This document shows positions 1 to 6,433 of a DNA stretch of 10,126 bases, in pieces (the first letter of the stretch is position 1; each line of letters opens with the position of its first letter). The notes beneath the pieces are model-generated. The model worked only from the letters and a program-made list of their open reading frames with translations, was not told the origin of the DNA and did no database searches. The translations under genes were made by a program, and so were the position numbers. The DNA lies in the NCBI GenBank assembly GCA_030624805.1, contig JAUXJL010000050.1, positions 1 through 10,126 on the forward strand, given 5' to 3'. Origin of the DNA: Acidimicrobiia bacterium. GTDB lineage: Bacteria; Actinomycetota; Acidimicrobiia; Spongiisociales; SHLN01.

Positions 1-63
1 GATTCCCGGCGACTGCTCGCCGTCTCGCAGGGTGGTGTCGAATATTAGTACCCGGTCGGACAT
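1..63 (-). CDS. leuA: 2-isopropylmalate synthase, N-terminal fragment (cut by window edge)
   Basis: Read on the minus strand from the ATG at 63, the frame stays open for 21 codons to the window edge and gives MSDRVLIFDTTLRDGEQSPG followed by I. The FDTTLRDGEQSPG motif is the N-terminal signature of the LeuA/homocitrate/citramalate synthase family. Its Arg-Asp pair lies in the acyl-transferase active site, and the Asp is a metal ligand. LeuA condenses acetyl-CoA with 2-oxoisovalerate as the first committed step of leucine synthesis. It follows ilvN on the same strand after a 154-bp gap, which fits a branched-chain operon. Citramalate synthase (CimA) shares the motif and cannot be excluded from 21 residues, but the ilvBN context favours LeuA. 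No strong Shine-Dalgarno precedes the ATG, only an A-rich stretch. Confidence 0.82.
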   Translation of the reverse strand, partial: MSDRVLIFDTTLRDGEQSPGI

Positions 64-102
64 GTTTTTTCTACTGGCGCGTGAAGGTTAGAGGGTCTCG
101 GG

Positions 103-131
103 CGGCCGGGTCCGCGGTTGCTGCCCGGCCG
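103..131 (-). other. GC-rich inverted repeat in the ilvN-leuA gap
   Basis: An 8-bp perfect stem (103-110 with 124-131, CGGCCGGG/CCCGGCCG) encloses a 13-nt loop about 40 bp upstream of leuA. No T-tract follows on either strand, so it is not an obvious terminator. It could be a processing or stability hairpin in the ilvBN-leuA transcript, or chance pairing in GC-rich DNA. Confidence 0.3.
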
Positions 132-169
132 GGTAAGCGCCAGAAACGCGTCAGTCCCCCCTTTTGGGG

Positions 170-194
170 AAAAATGCAGCTCGCCGAAGGCGAG
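170..194 (-). terminator. Weak intrinsic terminator candidate after ilvN
   Basis: Read on the minus strand just past the ilvN stop, CTCGCC and GGCGAG form a 6-bp stem (180-194) with a TTC loop. Five T residues (174-170) follow after a 5-nt spacer. The spacer makes it a suboptimal terminator. It might reduce transcription into leuA or be a mere hairpin. A CCCC-AAAA-GGGG mini-hairpin follows directly (156-169). Confidence 0.35.
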
Positions 195-217
195 GGGTAG
201 GGGACTTCTTCCGATCA

Positions 218-718
218 TCACGATATCGCTCGCAGGTTGCGGCTCTTGGAATCTCGGGCCAGGGCAATCCAACCCGACTTCACCACGTCGATGAGCCCGT
301 AGGGTCGGATGAGTTCGAGGAAATCATTGACCTTGGAAGGTGTGCCGGTGATCTCGAATGTGATCGACGTTGCCCCGACATCCACCGCCTTGGCCTTAAA
401 AACGGTGGCCGCATCGAGAAGTTCGCTCCGCTGGGTGGCATCGGCCGACACCCGCACCAGCATCACCTCGCGCTCGACACTTTCGCTCGGGTCGAGCTCG
501 GTGATCTTGAGGGTGTTGATGAGTTTGCGGAGTTGTTTCACCACCTGCTCGATTTCGGCGGCGTCCACCACCACAGTCATGATCGAGTTGCCGGGATCGG
601 CGGCCGGCCCGACGGCCAGAGAATGAATGTTGAATCCGCGCCGGGCGAACATCGAAGACACCCGGGCCAGCACGCCTGGCTTGTCCTCGACCAGCACCGA
701 AAGCACGTGGAGCTTCAT
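218..718 (-). CDS. ilvN: Acetolactate synthase small (regulatory) subunit
   Basis: 166 residues, the usual length for IlvN/IlvH. The N-terminal ACT domain (about residues 1-78) begins MKLHVLSVLVEDKPGVLARV and continues with FARRGFNIHSLAVG, a hallmark of this subunit and of the valine-binding fold. The C-terminal half (about 84-158) is the second domain that contacts the large subunit. In the family this subunit stimulates the catalytic subunit and confers valine feedback inhibition. The start is fixed by the ATGA overlap with the ilvB stop (ATG at 718, TGA at 717-715), which points to translational coupling and 1:1 production. leuA lies downstream. Nothing looks truncated. Confidence 0.96.
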   Translation of the reverse strand: MKLHVLSVLVEDKPGVLARVSSMFARRGFNIHSLAVGPAADPGNSIMTVVVDAAEIEQVVKQLRKLINTLKITELDPSESVEREVMLVRVSADATQRSELLDAATVFKAKAVDVGATSITFEITGTPSKVNDFLELIRPYGLIDVVKSGWIALARDSKSRNLRAIS

Positions 719-2430
719 TTGAGATCCTCGACGCTGAGGGCCACGTTGTCGTTTGAGCCGCCGGCCGGAACCATCGGGAATACCATCTCGTCCGGATCGA
801 CCTTGAACTCGACAACGACCGGCCGGTCGTTGATTGCGAGTGACTTCTCAATGACCGGAGCCACCTCCGAGGGCTGTTCGGCCCGCAGCCCAACACATCC
901 GAGGGCTTCAGCCAGTTTCACGTAGTCGGGGGTATGGTCGGTGAGCTCGGTTTGCGAGAAGCGGCCGTCATAGAACAGGCGCTGCCACTGGCGCACCATC
1001 CCGAGGTTGTTGTTGTTGATCACCGCGATCTTGATGGGCACACCTTCGGTGCTGGCAGTCGTGAGCTCCTGCATGGTCATTTGGAAACATCCGTCGCCGT
1101 CGATGGCGTAGACCAGCCGGTCGGGCATTCCAACCTTGGCTCCGATGGCCGCTGGGATGGCATATCCCATGGTCCCGAGGCCTCCCGAGTTGATCCAGGT
1201 GCGGGGCTTGGAGTACTTCCACAGCACCGAGGCCCACATCTGATGTTGTCCGACGCCTGCCACCACAATGGCATCTCCACCTGTGATGCGATAGAGCTCC
1301 TCCACTACGTATTGGGGCTTGATCGGGCCGCCGGCCTCCTGGTCGTAGCCGACCACCTTGTCGCGTTGCCAGGCCCGAATTGTCTCGAGCCAGTCTTCAT
1401 GGGCGGGAGCCTCGCGACCGTCGAGCGTGCGGTCGAGCTTGCTGATGAGCTGGTCGAGCACGATGCGGGCGTCACCAACGATCGGGACTTCGGCGGTGCG
1501 GACTTTGCCGATTTCGGAGGGGTCGATGTCGGCGTGGATGACTTTGGCGTGAGGCGCGAACGAGTCCGGGTTGCCGGTTACCCGATCGTCGAAGCGAGCA
1601 CCGATGGCGATGAGGAGGTCGGCCTTTTGGATCGCGGTAATAGCCGCGTACGTCCCATGCATACCGGGCATGCCCAGGCTGAGCGGATGCATGTCGGGAA
1701 AAGCGCCCCGCGCCATGAGGGTGGTCGTGACGGGAAGGTTGGCCTTTTCTGCAAGCTCAAGCAGCTGGGGCGAGGCGCCGGCCGCGATGATGCCCCCGCC
1801 CGCGTACAAAACGGGGCGCTCAGCAGAGAGGATCAGTTCAACTGCCGCCCGGATTTGGAGCGGGTGGCCTTTGGTGTTTGGTTTGTAGCCGGGCAAGTCG
1901 ACCTGACCGGTCGGCGTGTGCCACTCGATCTCGGTATTGAGGATGTCCTTGGGGAGGTCGACGAGCACGGGACCCGGTCGGCCGGTACCCGCCAGATGGA
2001 AGGCCTCATGGATCACGTCGGGGATGTCGGTGGGATCGGTTACGAGGTAATTGTGCTTGGTGGCCGGCATCGTGATGCCCCACGTGTGTGCTTCTTGGAA
2101 GGCATCGTTGCCAATCGCATGGGTCGGCACCTGGCCGGTGATGGCAACGATCGGCACCGAGTCCATGTAGGCGTTGGCAAGTGACGTGACGAGATTTGTG
2201 GCACCGGGGCCGGATGTGGCCATGGCAACGCCGACCCGGCCGGTGGCCTGGGCGTAGCCCTCGGCCATGTGGCCGGCCCCCTGCTCGTGACGGGCCAGAA
2301 TATGGCGGATCGAGCTGTCGTACAGGGGGTCGTAGGCTGGAAGGATGGCCCCGCCGGGATGTCCGAACATCACATCGACACCCTCAAACTCGAGGGCCTT
2401 GATGAGCGCTGTTGCGACGGTGATTTTCAT
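715..2430 (-). CDS. ilvB: Acetolactate synthase large (catalytic) subunit
   Basis: 571 residues, normal for the anabolic TPP- and FAD-dependent acetolactate synthase. It condenses two pyruvates to 2-acetolactate (valine/leucine branch), or pyruvate with 2-oxobutyrate (isoleucine branch). FGHPGGAILPAYDPL (about 22-36) is the typical N-terminus. The catalytic glutamate that activates thiamine is E49 in ARHEQGAGHMAEGYA. The TPP/Mg2+ motif starts with GDG at 445-447 (GDGCFQMTMQEL) and ends in the NNNNLGMVRQW stretch about 28 residues later. The ATG at 2430 is chosen because the conserved N-terminus begins right there. An AGGAG sits about 16 nt upstream, far for a Shine-Dalgarno. The gene is first in the operon after a leader-peptide attenuator and overlaps ilvN by 4 bp. 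Confidence 0.97.
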   Translation of the reverse strand: MKITVATALIKALEFEGVDVMFGHPGGAILPAYDPLYDSSIRHILARHEQGAGHMAEGYAQATGRVGVAMATSGPGATNLVTSLANAYMDSVPIVAITGQVPTHAIGNDAFQEAHTWGITMPATKHNYLVTDPTDIPDVIHEAFHLAGTGRPGPVLVDLPKDILNTEIEWHTPTGQVDLPGYKPNTKGHPLQIRAAVELILSAERPVLYAGGGIIAAGASPQLLELAEKANLPVTTTLMARGAFPDMHPLSLGMPGMHGTYAAITAIQKADLLIAIGARFDDRVTGNPDSFAPHAKVIHADIDPSEIGKVRTAEVPIVGDARIVLDQLISKLDRTLDGREAPAHEDWLETIRAWQRDKVVGYDQEAGGPIKPQYVVEELYRITGGDAIVVAGVGQHQMWASVLWKYSKPRTWINSGGLGTMGYAIPAAIGAKVGMPDRLVYAIDGDGCFQMTMQELTTASTEGVPIKIAVINNNNLGMVRQWQRLFYDGRFSQTELTDHTPDYVKLAEALGCVGLRAEQPSEVAPVIEKSLAINDRPVVVEFKVDPDEMVFPMVPAGGSNDNVALSVEDLK

Positions 2431-2457
2431 GGTGTGGCCTGGTCTGCTCCTGGTACG

Positions 2458-2487
2458 AAAAAACCCTCCGGCCGGGGCATCGGAGGG
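2458..2487 (-). terminator. Intrinsic terminator in the ilvB leader (attenuator)
   Basis: On the minus strand, CCCTCCG (2487-2481) pairs with CGGAGGG (2470-2464) around a 10-nt loop. The stem extends to 8 bp with the flanking A:T, and six T residues (2463-2458) follow at once. It is a textbook Rho-independent terminator, yet it lies between the leader peptide and the ilvB start, about 27 nt before the ATG. Its place within the ilvB transcript argues for an attenuator rather than the end of another gene. Confidence 0.85.
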
Positions 2488-2489
2488 TA

Positions 2490-2515
2490 CGCACTCGCCT
2501 GTATGTGGCGGTGCG
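2490..2515 (-). promoter_or_regulatory. Leader hairpin between ilv leader peptide and attenuator
   Basis: On the minus strand, CGCAC-CGCC (2515-2507) pairs with GGCG-A-GTGCG (2499-2490). This makes 9 bp with one bulged A and a 7-nt ACATACA loop. It begins four nucleotides after the leader-peptide stop codon and ends two nucleotides before the terminator stem. Its 3' arm GAGTGCG (2496-2490) can instead pair over 7 bp, with one G.U, with CGTACTC (2528-2522), the Leu-Val-Leu codons of the leader peptide. A ribosome stalled there would therefore decide which pairing forms. I could not identify a strong antiterminator that directly sequesters the terminator's 5' arm. Confidence 0.6.
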
Positions 2516-2518
2516 CTA

Positions 2519-2557
2519 TCAGAGTACGAGAATCCGGGTAGTCGTGATCATTGTCAT
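2519..2557 (-). CDS. ilvB leader peptide (12 residues), attenuation sensor
   Basis: The minus-strand frame ATG ACA ATG ATC ACG ACT ACC... encodes MTMITTTRILVL and stops at TGA 2521-2519. Of 12 codons, two are Ile, two Leu, one Val and four Thr, the end products or precursor of the pathway encoded just downstream. Such codon bias in a tiny ORF placed before a terminator is the classic sign of ribosome-mediated attenuation: a ribosome starved for charged tRNA-Ile/Leu/Val stalls and alters folding so that ilvB is transcribed. Leader peptides of this kind are known before ilvB in Actinobacteria. There is no Shine-Dalgarno. The ATG lies 8-10 nt after a -10 box, so translation is probably leaderless. 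A second in-frame ATG at 2551 could also start it. Confidence 0.82.
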   Translation of the reverse strand: MTMITTTRILVL

Positions 2558-2565
2558 GTGGTTCG

Positions 2566-2596
2566 ACAGTATGTCGATTGAGCTTGAGCTTGTCAA
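2566..2596 (-). promoter_or_regulatory. Sigma-70-type promoter of the ilvB operon
   Basis: On the minus strand a perfect TTGACA (-35, 2596-2591) is followed after 17 nt by CATACT (-10, 2573-2568, 4 of 6 matches). The overlapping TACTGT (2571-2566, spacer 19) is an alternative -10. Either predicts a transcription start within about 0-4 nt of the leader-peptide ATG. The -35 overlaps the proposed start codon of the divergent NYN-domain gene, so expression of the two genes may interfere. Confidence 0.65.
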
Positions 2597-3843
2597 TGAA
2601 TAGTGGCATGCGCGACGCCATCCCTCCTGAGCTGCTCGGCTCCGCAGTCGAAGCCGGCCGGGCTGCCATTCGTCGCCTCGACGAGGACGACGTGCCGGCC
2701 AGGTTACGCAAGGTCGCCTCCTATTCGGGGGGCCGCCTCCCCGCCCCGCTGGCCAAGGCCCTCATAGCGGTTCTCGACGAGGACGAGTGGCTACGCCAAA
2801 AAGCCGTCAAGGAGTCATCGCGGACCGATCCGACCGCCTCCGGCCCCGATGGTGCATCCGCCTTGTTCCTTCTCCGACCCGACGGTTGGACCTTCGAGAT
2901 CGGGCGCCGGGTGGAGCAGCTGGCCAACCGCAAGACAGCAGGTCGAGTGAGCGAGCTCGACCGCAGGGTCGCCGAAGCGACTGAGCACGCGGCCGAGGCC
3001 AAGCGTCGCTGGCAGCAAGCCAAGGACCAGATTGCAGAGCTCGAGGCACTCCGGCGCGAGGAGGTCGAAACGGTGCGGGCTCAGCTCAGAGAGCTGCGCG
3101 AGATGGACCGCCGAGAAGACCTCGACCAGGCCAAGGTAGTCGCTGAGTTACAAGCTGCCCGGGAAGAGGCCGAGGCAGCCCATCTCCGCGAGATGGAGGC
3201 CGGGGTCGCGCTCAAGCAGCGGCTCCATCGGGTCGAGGAACAGCGCGCCGAGGTGGAGCGGCGCATTCAGACCGGCCGGTCGACCGCGTGGGGGAGCGGC
3301 GACCCGGTTGCTCTTGCCCGGCATCTCGACGCTCTCATCCGGACGGTGGAAGCCGATCCCGCTCTGCTCGAATTCACTACTCCGTCAGTCGATCGAGAGT
3401 GGAAGTTGCCGCCCGGCGCCCGACCGGATGAGCGCAACGCCGTTGACTGGTTGCTCCGCCAACCGCGGGCCTTCATGTGCATCGTGGACGGTTACAACGT
3501 CACGCACCGTCTCAGTGGCGGCACGGATGCCACCGCCCGGGAGCGCCTCAACGATGAAATGAGTCGGTTCAAGCTCCGTGCCATGACGCCGGTGAATGCC
3601 GTGGTCGTATACGACTCAGCGGTCAACCCGGAGGTGGAGACCGGCGCGGGTCCCGGCGGCGTGTGGGTGCGGTACACCCGTGCGGGTCATACCGCCGATG
3701 ACGAGATCCGACGACTCGCCGCCGAGACGGACGACCCGGTGGTAGTAGTGAGTAGCGACCGGGAGGTCCGAGAAGGCTCGGAACAGCACGGTGCCATCGC
3801 GTTGTGGTCCGAGGCGCTCACCGCCTGGATTCAAGAGCGCTGA
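2596..3843 (+). CDS. Coiled-coil protein with C-terminal YacP-like NYN (PIN-type) nuclease domain
   Basis: 415 residues from the ATG at 2596. Residues 1-105 form an N-terminal region with basic and acidic helices. Residues about 110-228 are a long charged coiled coil rich in Glu, Arg, Ala and Leu. Residues about 292-412 are a NYN/YacP-like domain: CIVDGYNVTHRL (D298), VVYDS (D340), TADDEI (D368/D369) and VVSSDREV (D388), the acidic residues expected of a metal-dependent PIN-like RNase. The family includes YacP/Rae1, a ribosome-associated mRNA endonuclease, so an RNA-processing role is inferred. Similar coiled-coil/NYN proteins occur in Actinobacteria. The frame could open at 2551, but those 15 residues overlap the ilv promoter and leader and look non-coding. 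No Shine-Dalgarno is evident, and ATG 2608 is another option. The gene ends directly against the converging aldolase gene. Confidence 0.85.
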   Translation: MNSGMRDAIPPELLGSAVEAGRAAIRRLDEDDVPARLRKVASYSGGRLPAPLAKALIAVLDEDEWLRQKAVKESSRTDPTASGPDGASALFLLRPDGWTFEIGRRVEQLANRKTAGRVSELDRRVAEATEHAAEAKRRWQQAKDQIAELEALRREEVETVRAQLRELREMDRREDLDQAKVVAELQAAREEAEAAHLREMEAGVALKQRLHRVEEQRAEVERRIQTGRSTAWGSGDPVALARHLDALIRTVEADPALLEFTTPSVDREWKLPPGARPDERNAVDWLLRQPRAFMCIVDGYNVTHRLSGGTDATARERLNDEMSRFKLRAMTPVNAVVVYDSAVNPEVETGAGPGGVWVRYTRAGHTADDEIRRLAAETDDPVVVVSSDREVREGSEQHGAIALWSEALTAWIQER

Positions 3844-3846
3844 TCA
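3841..3846. other. Abutting convergent stop codons (TGATCA)
   Basis: The plus-strand stop TGA (3841-3843) of the NYN gene and the minus-strand stop TGA (3846-3844) of the aldolase gene together form the palindrome TGATCA. The two convergent genes therefore have no spacer, and any terminator must lie inside coding sequence. I saw no hairpin with a T-tract on either side. Confidence 0.9.
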
Positions 3847-4869
3847 CGAGGACCCGAGGGTCTGGCCGACTGAGCGGAGCTCTTGGCAGGCTTGCATGAC
3901 CCGCTCGGCCATGGCGGTCTCAGCGGCCTTGAGGTATGAGCGGGGGTCGTAAACCTTCTTGTTGCCCACCTCACCGTCGATTTTCAACACCCCGTCGTAG
4001 TTGCTCATCATGTGAGCGGCGATCGGCCTCGTGAAGGCGTACTGATTGTCGGTGTCGACATTCATCTTGACGACCCCGTAGTCGACGGCGTCATGAATCT
4101 CGGACATGAGCGAGCCGCTGCCACCGTGGAACACGTATAGGAAACGAGCGCCGGAATGGTTCTTCCCGAGAGTCTCCTGGCACTCCTTGAGGATCTCGGG
4201 CCTGAGTTTCACGTTGCCCGGTTTGTATGAGCCGTGGACGTTGCCGAAGGTGGCGGCCAGCAGGTAGGTGTTCTCACCAGGAACACCGAGCGCTTCGACG
4301 ACCTTCATGACATCCTCGGGAGAGGTGTAGAGGTTGGCGTTCTCATCGGCGACTACGCCGTCTTCTTCGCCGCCGACTACCCCGGCCTCCACTTCGAGCA
4401 GCACGTCGAGCGGTGTCATCTCCTCGTACAACTGAGCTGCGATTTTGAGGTTGTCGTCGAGGGGGATGGCCGAACCATCGAACATGTGGCTCTGGAAGAG
4501 CGGTGGCTTCCCGACCGCCCGTCGGGTCTTGGTGATTTCGAGCAGAGGGCGGATGAACTCATCGACCTTGTCTGCCGGGCAGTGGTCGGTATGGAGTGCG
4601 AAATTGACGGGGTAGCGGTCGGCCAGCGTGCCGGCGAATTCGGCCAGGGCCGCTGCCCCGAGTGCCATGTCCTGGACGTGGGTGCCGCTGGCGAAGCTAC
4701 CCCCGCCCGTGCTGATTTGGATGATGCCATCGGACTCGGACTCGGCCAGGCCGAGCATGGCAGCGTTCATCGTCTCCGACGAAGTCACGTTGATGGCCGG
4801 AAAGGCGAAGGCGCCTTGTTGGGCGGCGCCGAGCATGGCCTGGTACGTGTCGGGCGTTGCGATGGGCAT
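3844..4869 (-). CDS. fba: Class II fructose-bisphosphate aldolase
   Basis: 341 residues from the ATG at 4869. It reversibly cleaves fructose 1,6-bisphosphate to glyceraldehyde 3-phosphate and dihydroxyacetone phosphate, in cytosolic glycolysis and gluconeogenesis. The Zn2+-dependent class IIA features are visible: HTDHCP (93-98) with the catalytic D95 and zinc ligand H96, GGEEDG (166-171), TFGNVHGSYKPGNVKL with H212, FHGGSGS with H248, and the phosphate-binding NVDTD (270-274). The sequence follows mycobacterial Fba closely from MPIATPDTY to the C-terminus. The start at 4869 matches the family N-terminus and has a good GGAGG 6 nt upstream; an ATG at 4887 would add six residues ahead of that ribosome site. 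It converges with the NYN gene and diverges from the DUF402 gene. Confidence 0.96.
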   Translation of the reverse strand: MPIATPDTYQAMLGAAQQGAFAFPAINVTSSETMNAAMLGLAESESDGIIQISTGGGSFASGTHVQDMALGAAALAEFAGTLADRYPVNFALHTDHCPADKVDEFIRPLLEITKTRRAVGKPPLFQSHMFDGSAIPLDDNLKIAAQLYEEMTPLDVLLEVEAGVVGGEEDGVVADENANLYTSPEDVMKVVEALGVPGENTYLLAATFGNVHGSYKPGNVKLRPEILKECQETLGKNHSGARFLYVFHGGSGSLMSEIHDAVDYGVVKMNVDTDNQYAFTRPIAAHMMSNYDGVLKIDGEVGNKKVYDPRSYLKAAETAMAERVMQACQELRSVGQTLGSS

Positions 4870-4903
4870 GAGCGTCCTCCGTCTCAAGTTCTCGTGTAAA
4901 CCC

Positions 4904-4918
4904 TACAGTTGGCAGGTG
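4904..4918 (+). promoter_or_regulatory. Candidate -10 box of a leaderless DUF402 transcript
   Basis: TACAGT (4904-4909) stands exactly 6 nt before the GTG at 4916, so the first transcribed base would be the G of the start codon. The -35 region is poor (GTCTCA at 4881-4886, 17-bp spacing). This supports choosing the GTG start, but only from spacing and consensus. Confidence 0.4.
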
Positions 4919-5452
4919 CAGCGCGAACCGGGCGAAAGGCTCGAACCAGGTGAGCCGATCGTTGTCCAATACTTCAAATATTCCGGCGACCTGCATTGGC
5001 GTCACGACGTTGAGTACCTCGGAGAAGACCGGCACGGCCGGTGGCTTGGTGGCCCGACGGGCGCCACAGTGCAGCGCGGCAACGAGGCTCCGATAGCTTG
5101 GCCGAGCCCTTTCGTCCAGCTCATCGCCCCCGATCAGTGGTGGACGCTCATCTACAACGGCTCGCATGGGGGCGATTTTCGAATCTATGTCGACATCGTC
5201 ACGCCTGCCAGGTGGGTCAACGGCACCCGGGTGGAGATGGTGGATCTCGACCTGGACGTCGTGCAGCACCTTGACGGTTCGGTCGAGGTGCTCGATGAGG
5301 ACGAGTTCGTCGAACATTCCAAACTTTTTGCCTACCCGGACTCGGTCATCGACCGCGCCAGGACCACCGCTGCCGAGCTCGTCCTAGGAATCGAGTCCGG
5401 GCGAGAGCCGTTTGGGTCCGATGGAGAGCACTGGCTGGAGACCATCGAGTAG
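4916..5452 (+). CDS. DUF402 (FomD/Ntdp-like) family protein, probable nucleotide phosphatase
   Basis: 178 residues from the GTG at 4916. Family signatures are QYFKYSGDLHWRHDVEYLGED near the N-terminus (about 18-38) and a run of acidic metal-ligand candidates towards the C-terminus: YVDI (91-94), VDLDLDVV (109-116) and VLDEDEFVEH (126-135), then the YP and helical tail. Characterised DUF402 proteins hydrolyse nucleoside di- or triphosphates (staphylococcal Ntdp) or the CMP ester intermediate of fosfomycin synthesis (FomD). The true substrate here is unknown. The frame is also open to an ATG at 4868, but that would overlap the divergent fba start, and the GTG sits precisely downstream of a TACAGT box. 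It is divergent from fba by 46 bp and followed by the EamA gene 33 bp on. Confidence 0.86.
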   Translation: MQREPGERLEPGEPIVVQYFKYSGDLHWRHDVEYLGEDRHGRWLGGPTGATVQRGNEAPIAWPSPFVQLIAPDQWWTLIYNGSHGGDFRIYVDIVTPARWVNGTRVEMVDLDLDVVQHLDGSVEVLDEDEFVEHSKLFAYPDSVIDRARTTAAELVLGIESGREPFGSDGEHWLETIE

Positions 5453-5485
5453 CACGGGCCGGAGAGCGGGTTAGCGTTGTCGGCC

Positions 5486-6433
5486 ATGAGCTACCCGATT
5501 CCACCCAACAACCGTTTCGGGCGCCTCGTAGTCACCGGTGAAGGATCCCAGCGGGAGGCATACAGTCCCCTCGACTGGACGCTTCTTGCGGCAATTTCGG
5601 TCATTTGGGGGGCTTCGTTTCTGTTTATTGCAATCGGGCTGCGTAGCCTCGAACCGGGAGTGATCGCGGCTGCCCGGGTGATGTTGGGAGCCGGGGTGCT
5701 GGCCCTGTTCCCCGGCGCTCGCAAGGCGATCGCTCCCGCCGATCGTGCGAGGGTGATAGCTATTGGCATAACCGGCCAGGGGGCTCACGCCTTGTTGTTC
5801 GCGCTTGCCGAGGAGCGTATCGACAGCGCTCTGGCCGGGATGCTTGTGAGCGCGGTTCCCATCATCACCGCAATTCTCATGACTGCTATTACCCGCCGCC
5901 TGCCGGGCCGACCCCAGAGGCTCGGCCTTGCGATTGGCTTCGCAGGTGTCATGTCTCTGACCGTTCCAGCTCTCACGAACGTTTCCGGGTCTGCGCTTGG
6001 GATCTTCTTCGTCGTCCTGGCGATGTTCGGCTACGCCTTTTCGAGCGTGCTCTATCCACCTCTCCAACAGAGCTATGGGGCCCTGCCGGTCATCATGTGG
6101 GCGCTGGTGACTGCCTCAGTGCTCCTGCTGCCGCTTGGTGTTCTCGGCCTGGGCGACTCGTCATTCGAGTGGGGCCCGGTCATAGCGATTGTTGTGCTCG
6201 GGATCGTCGGTACCGGGATTGCCCGGGCCATGCACATGACGCTCGTCGGCCGGGTAGGTGCCAACCGCGGGACGCTGGCCGGCTACTCGATTCCCGTCAT
6301 TGCTCTCACCCTGGGGGTGGTCTTCCTCGACGAGACGGTGCAGCAGGTTCAGGTGGTCGGAGTGCTGCTTGCGGTGGCGGGAAGTTACCTCGTAAGCCGC
6401 AAGGAAACGTCTAGTTCAGATCAACGCCGGTAG
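5486..6433 (+). CDS. EamA/DMT-family inner-membrane transporter
   Basis: 315 residues from the ATG at 5486. After a polar N-terminus of about 29 residues come roughly ten hydrophobic segments in two EamA repeats (about 30-155 and 170-305). The first repeat opens with the typical WTLLAAISVIWGASFLFIAIG stretch. ALAEERIDSALAGMLVSAVP (near 106-125) and GYSIPVIALTLGVVFLDE (near 286-303) are the usual repeat motifs, the latter with the conserved acidic residue. DMT proteins export amino acids or small metabolites; the substrate cannot be read from sequence. An in-frame TTG at 5477 is an alternative start, and a TAGCGT box lies 8 nt before the ATG with no close Shine-Dalgarno. proS starts 10 nt downstream, so cotranscription is possible. 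Confidence 0.9.
   Translation: MSYPIPPNNRFGRLVVTGEGSQREAYSPLDWTLLAAISVIWGASFLFIAIGLRSLEPGVIAAARVMLGAGVLALFPGARKAIAPADRARVIAIGITGQGAHALLFALAEERIDSALAGMLVSAVPIITAILMTAITRRLPGRPQRLGLAIGFAGVMSLTVPALTNVSGSALGIFFVVLAMFGYAFSSVLYPPLQQSYGALPVIMWALVTASVLLLPLGVLGLGDSSFEWGPVIAIVVLGIVGTGIARAMHMTLVGRVGANRGTLAGYSIPVIALTLGVVFLDETVQQVQVVGVLLAVAGSYLVSRKETSSSDQRR

Noticed and set aside
164..925. 253-codon plus-strand open frame opposite ilvN and the end of ilvB
   Set aside because: Antisense shadow of two confident genes; low-complexity, His- and Arg-rich product without motifs.
934..2184. 416-codon open frame on the plus strand, opposite ilvB
   Set aside because: It mirrors the ilvB codons in GC-rich DNA, has no recognisable domain or ribosome site, and ilvB is certain on the other strand.
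2551..2595. N-terminal extension of the NYN protein (MSCGSTVCRLSLSLS)
   Set aside because: It overlaps the ilv promoter and leader peptide and looks unlike the rest of the protein.
4234..4899. 221-codon plus-strand open frame opposite fba
   Set aside because: Shadow of fba; no family resemblance.
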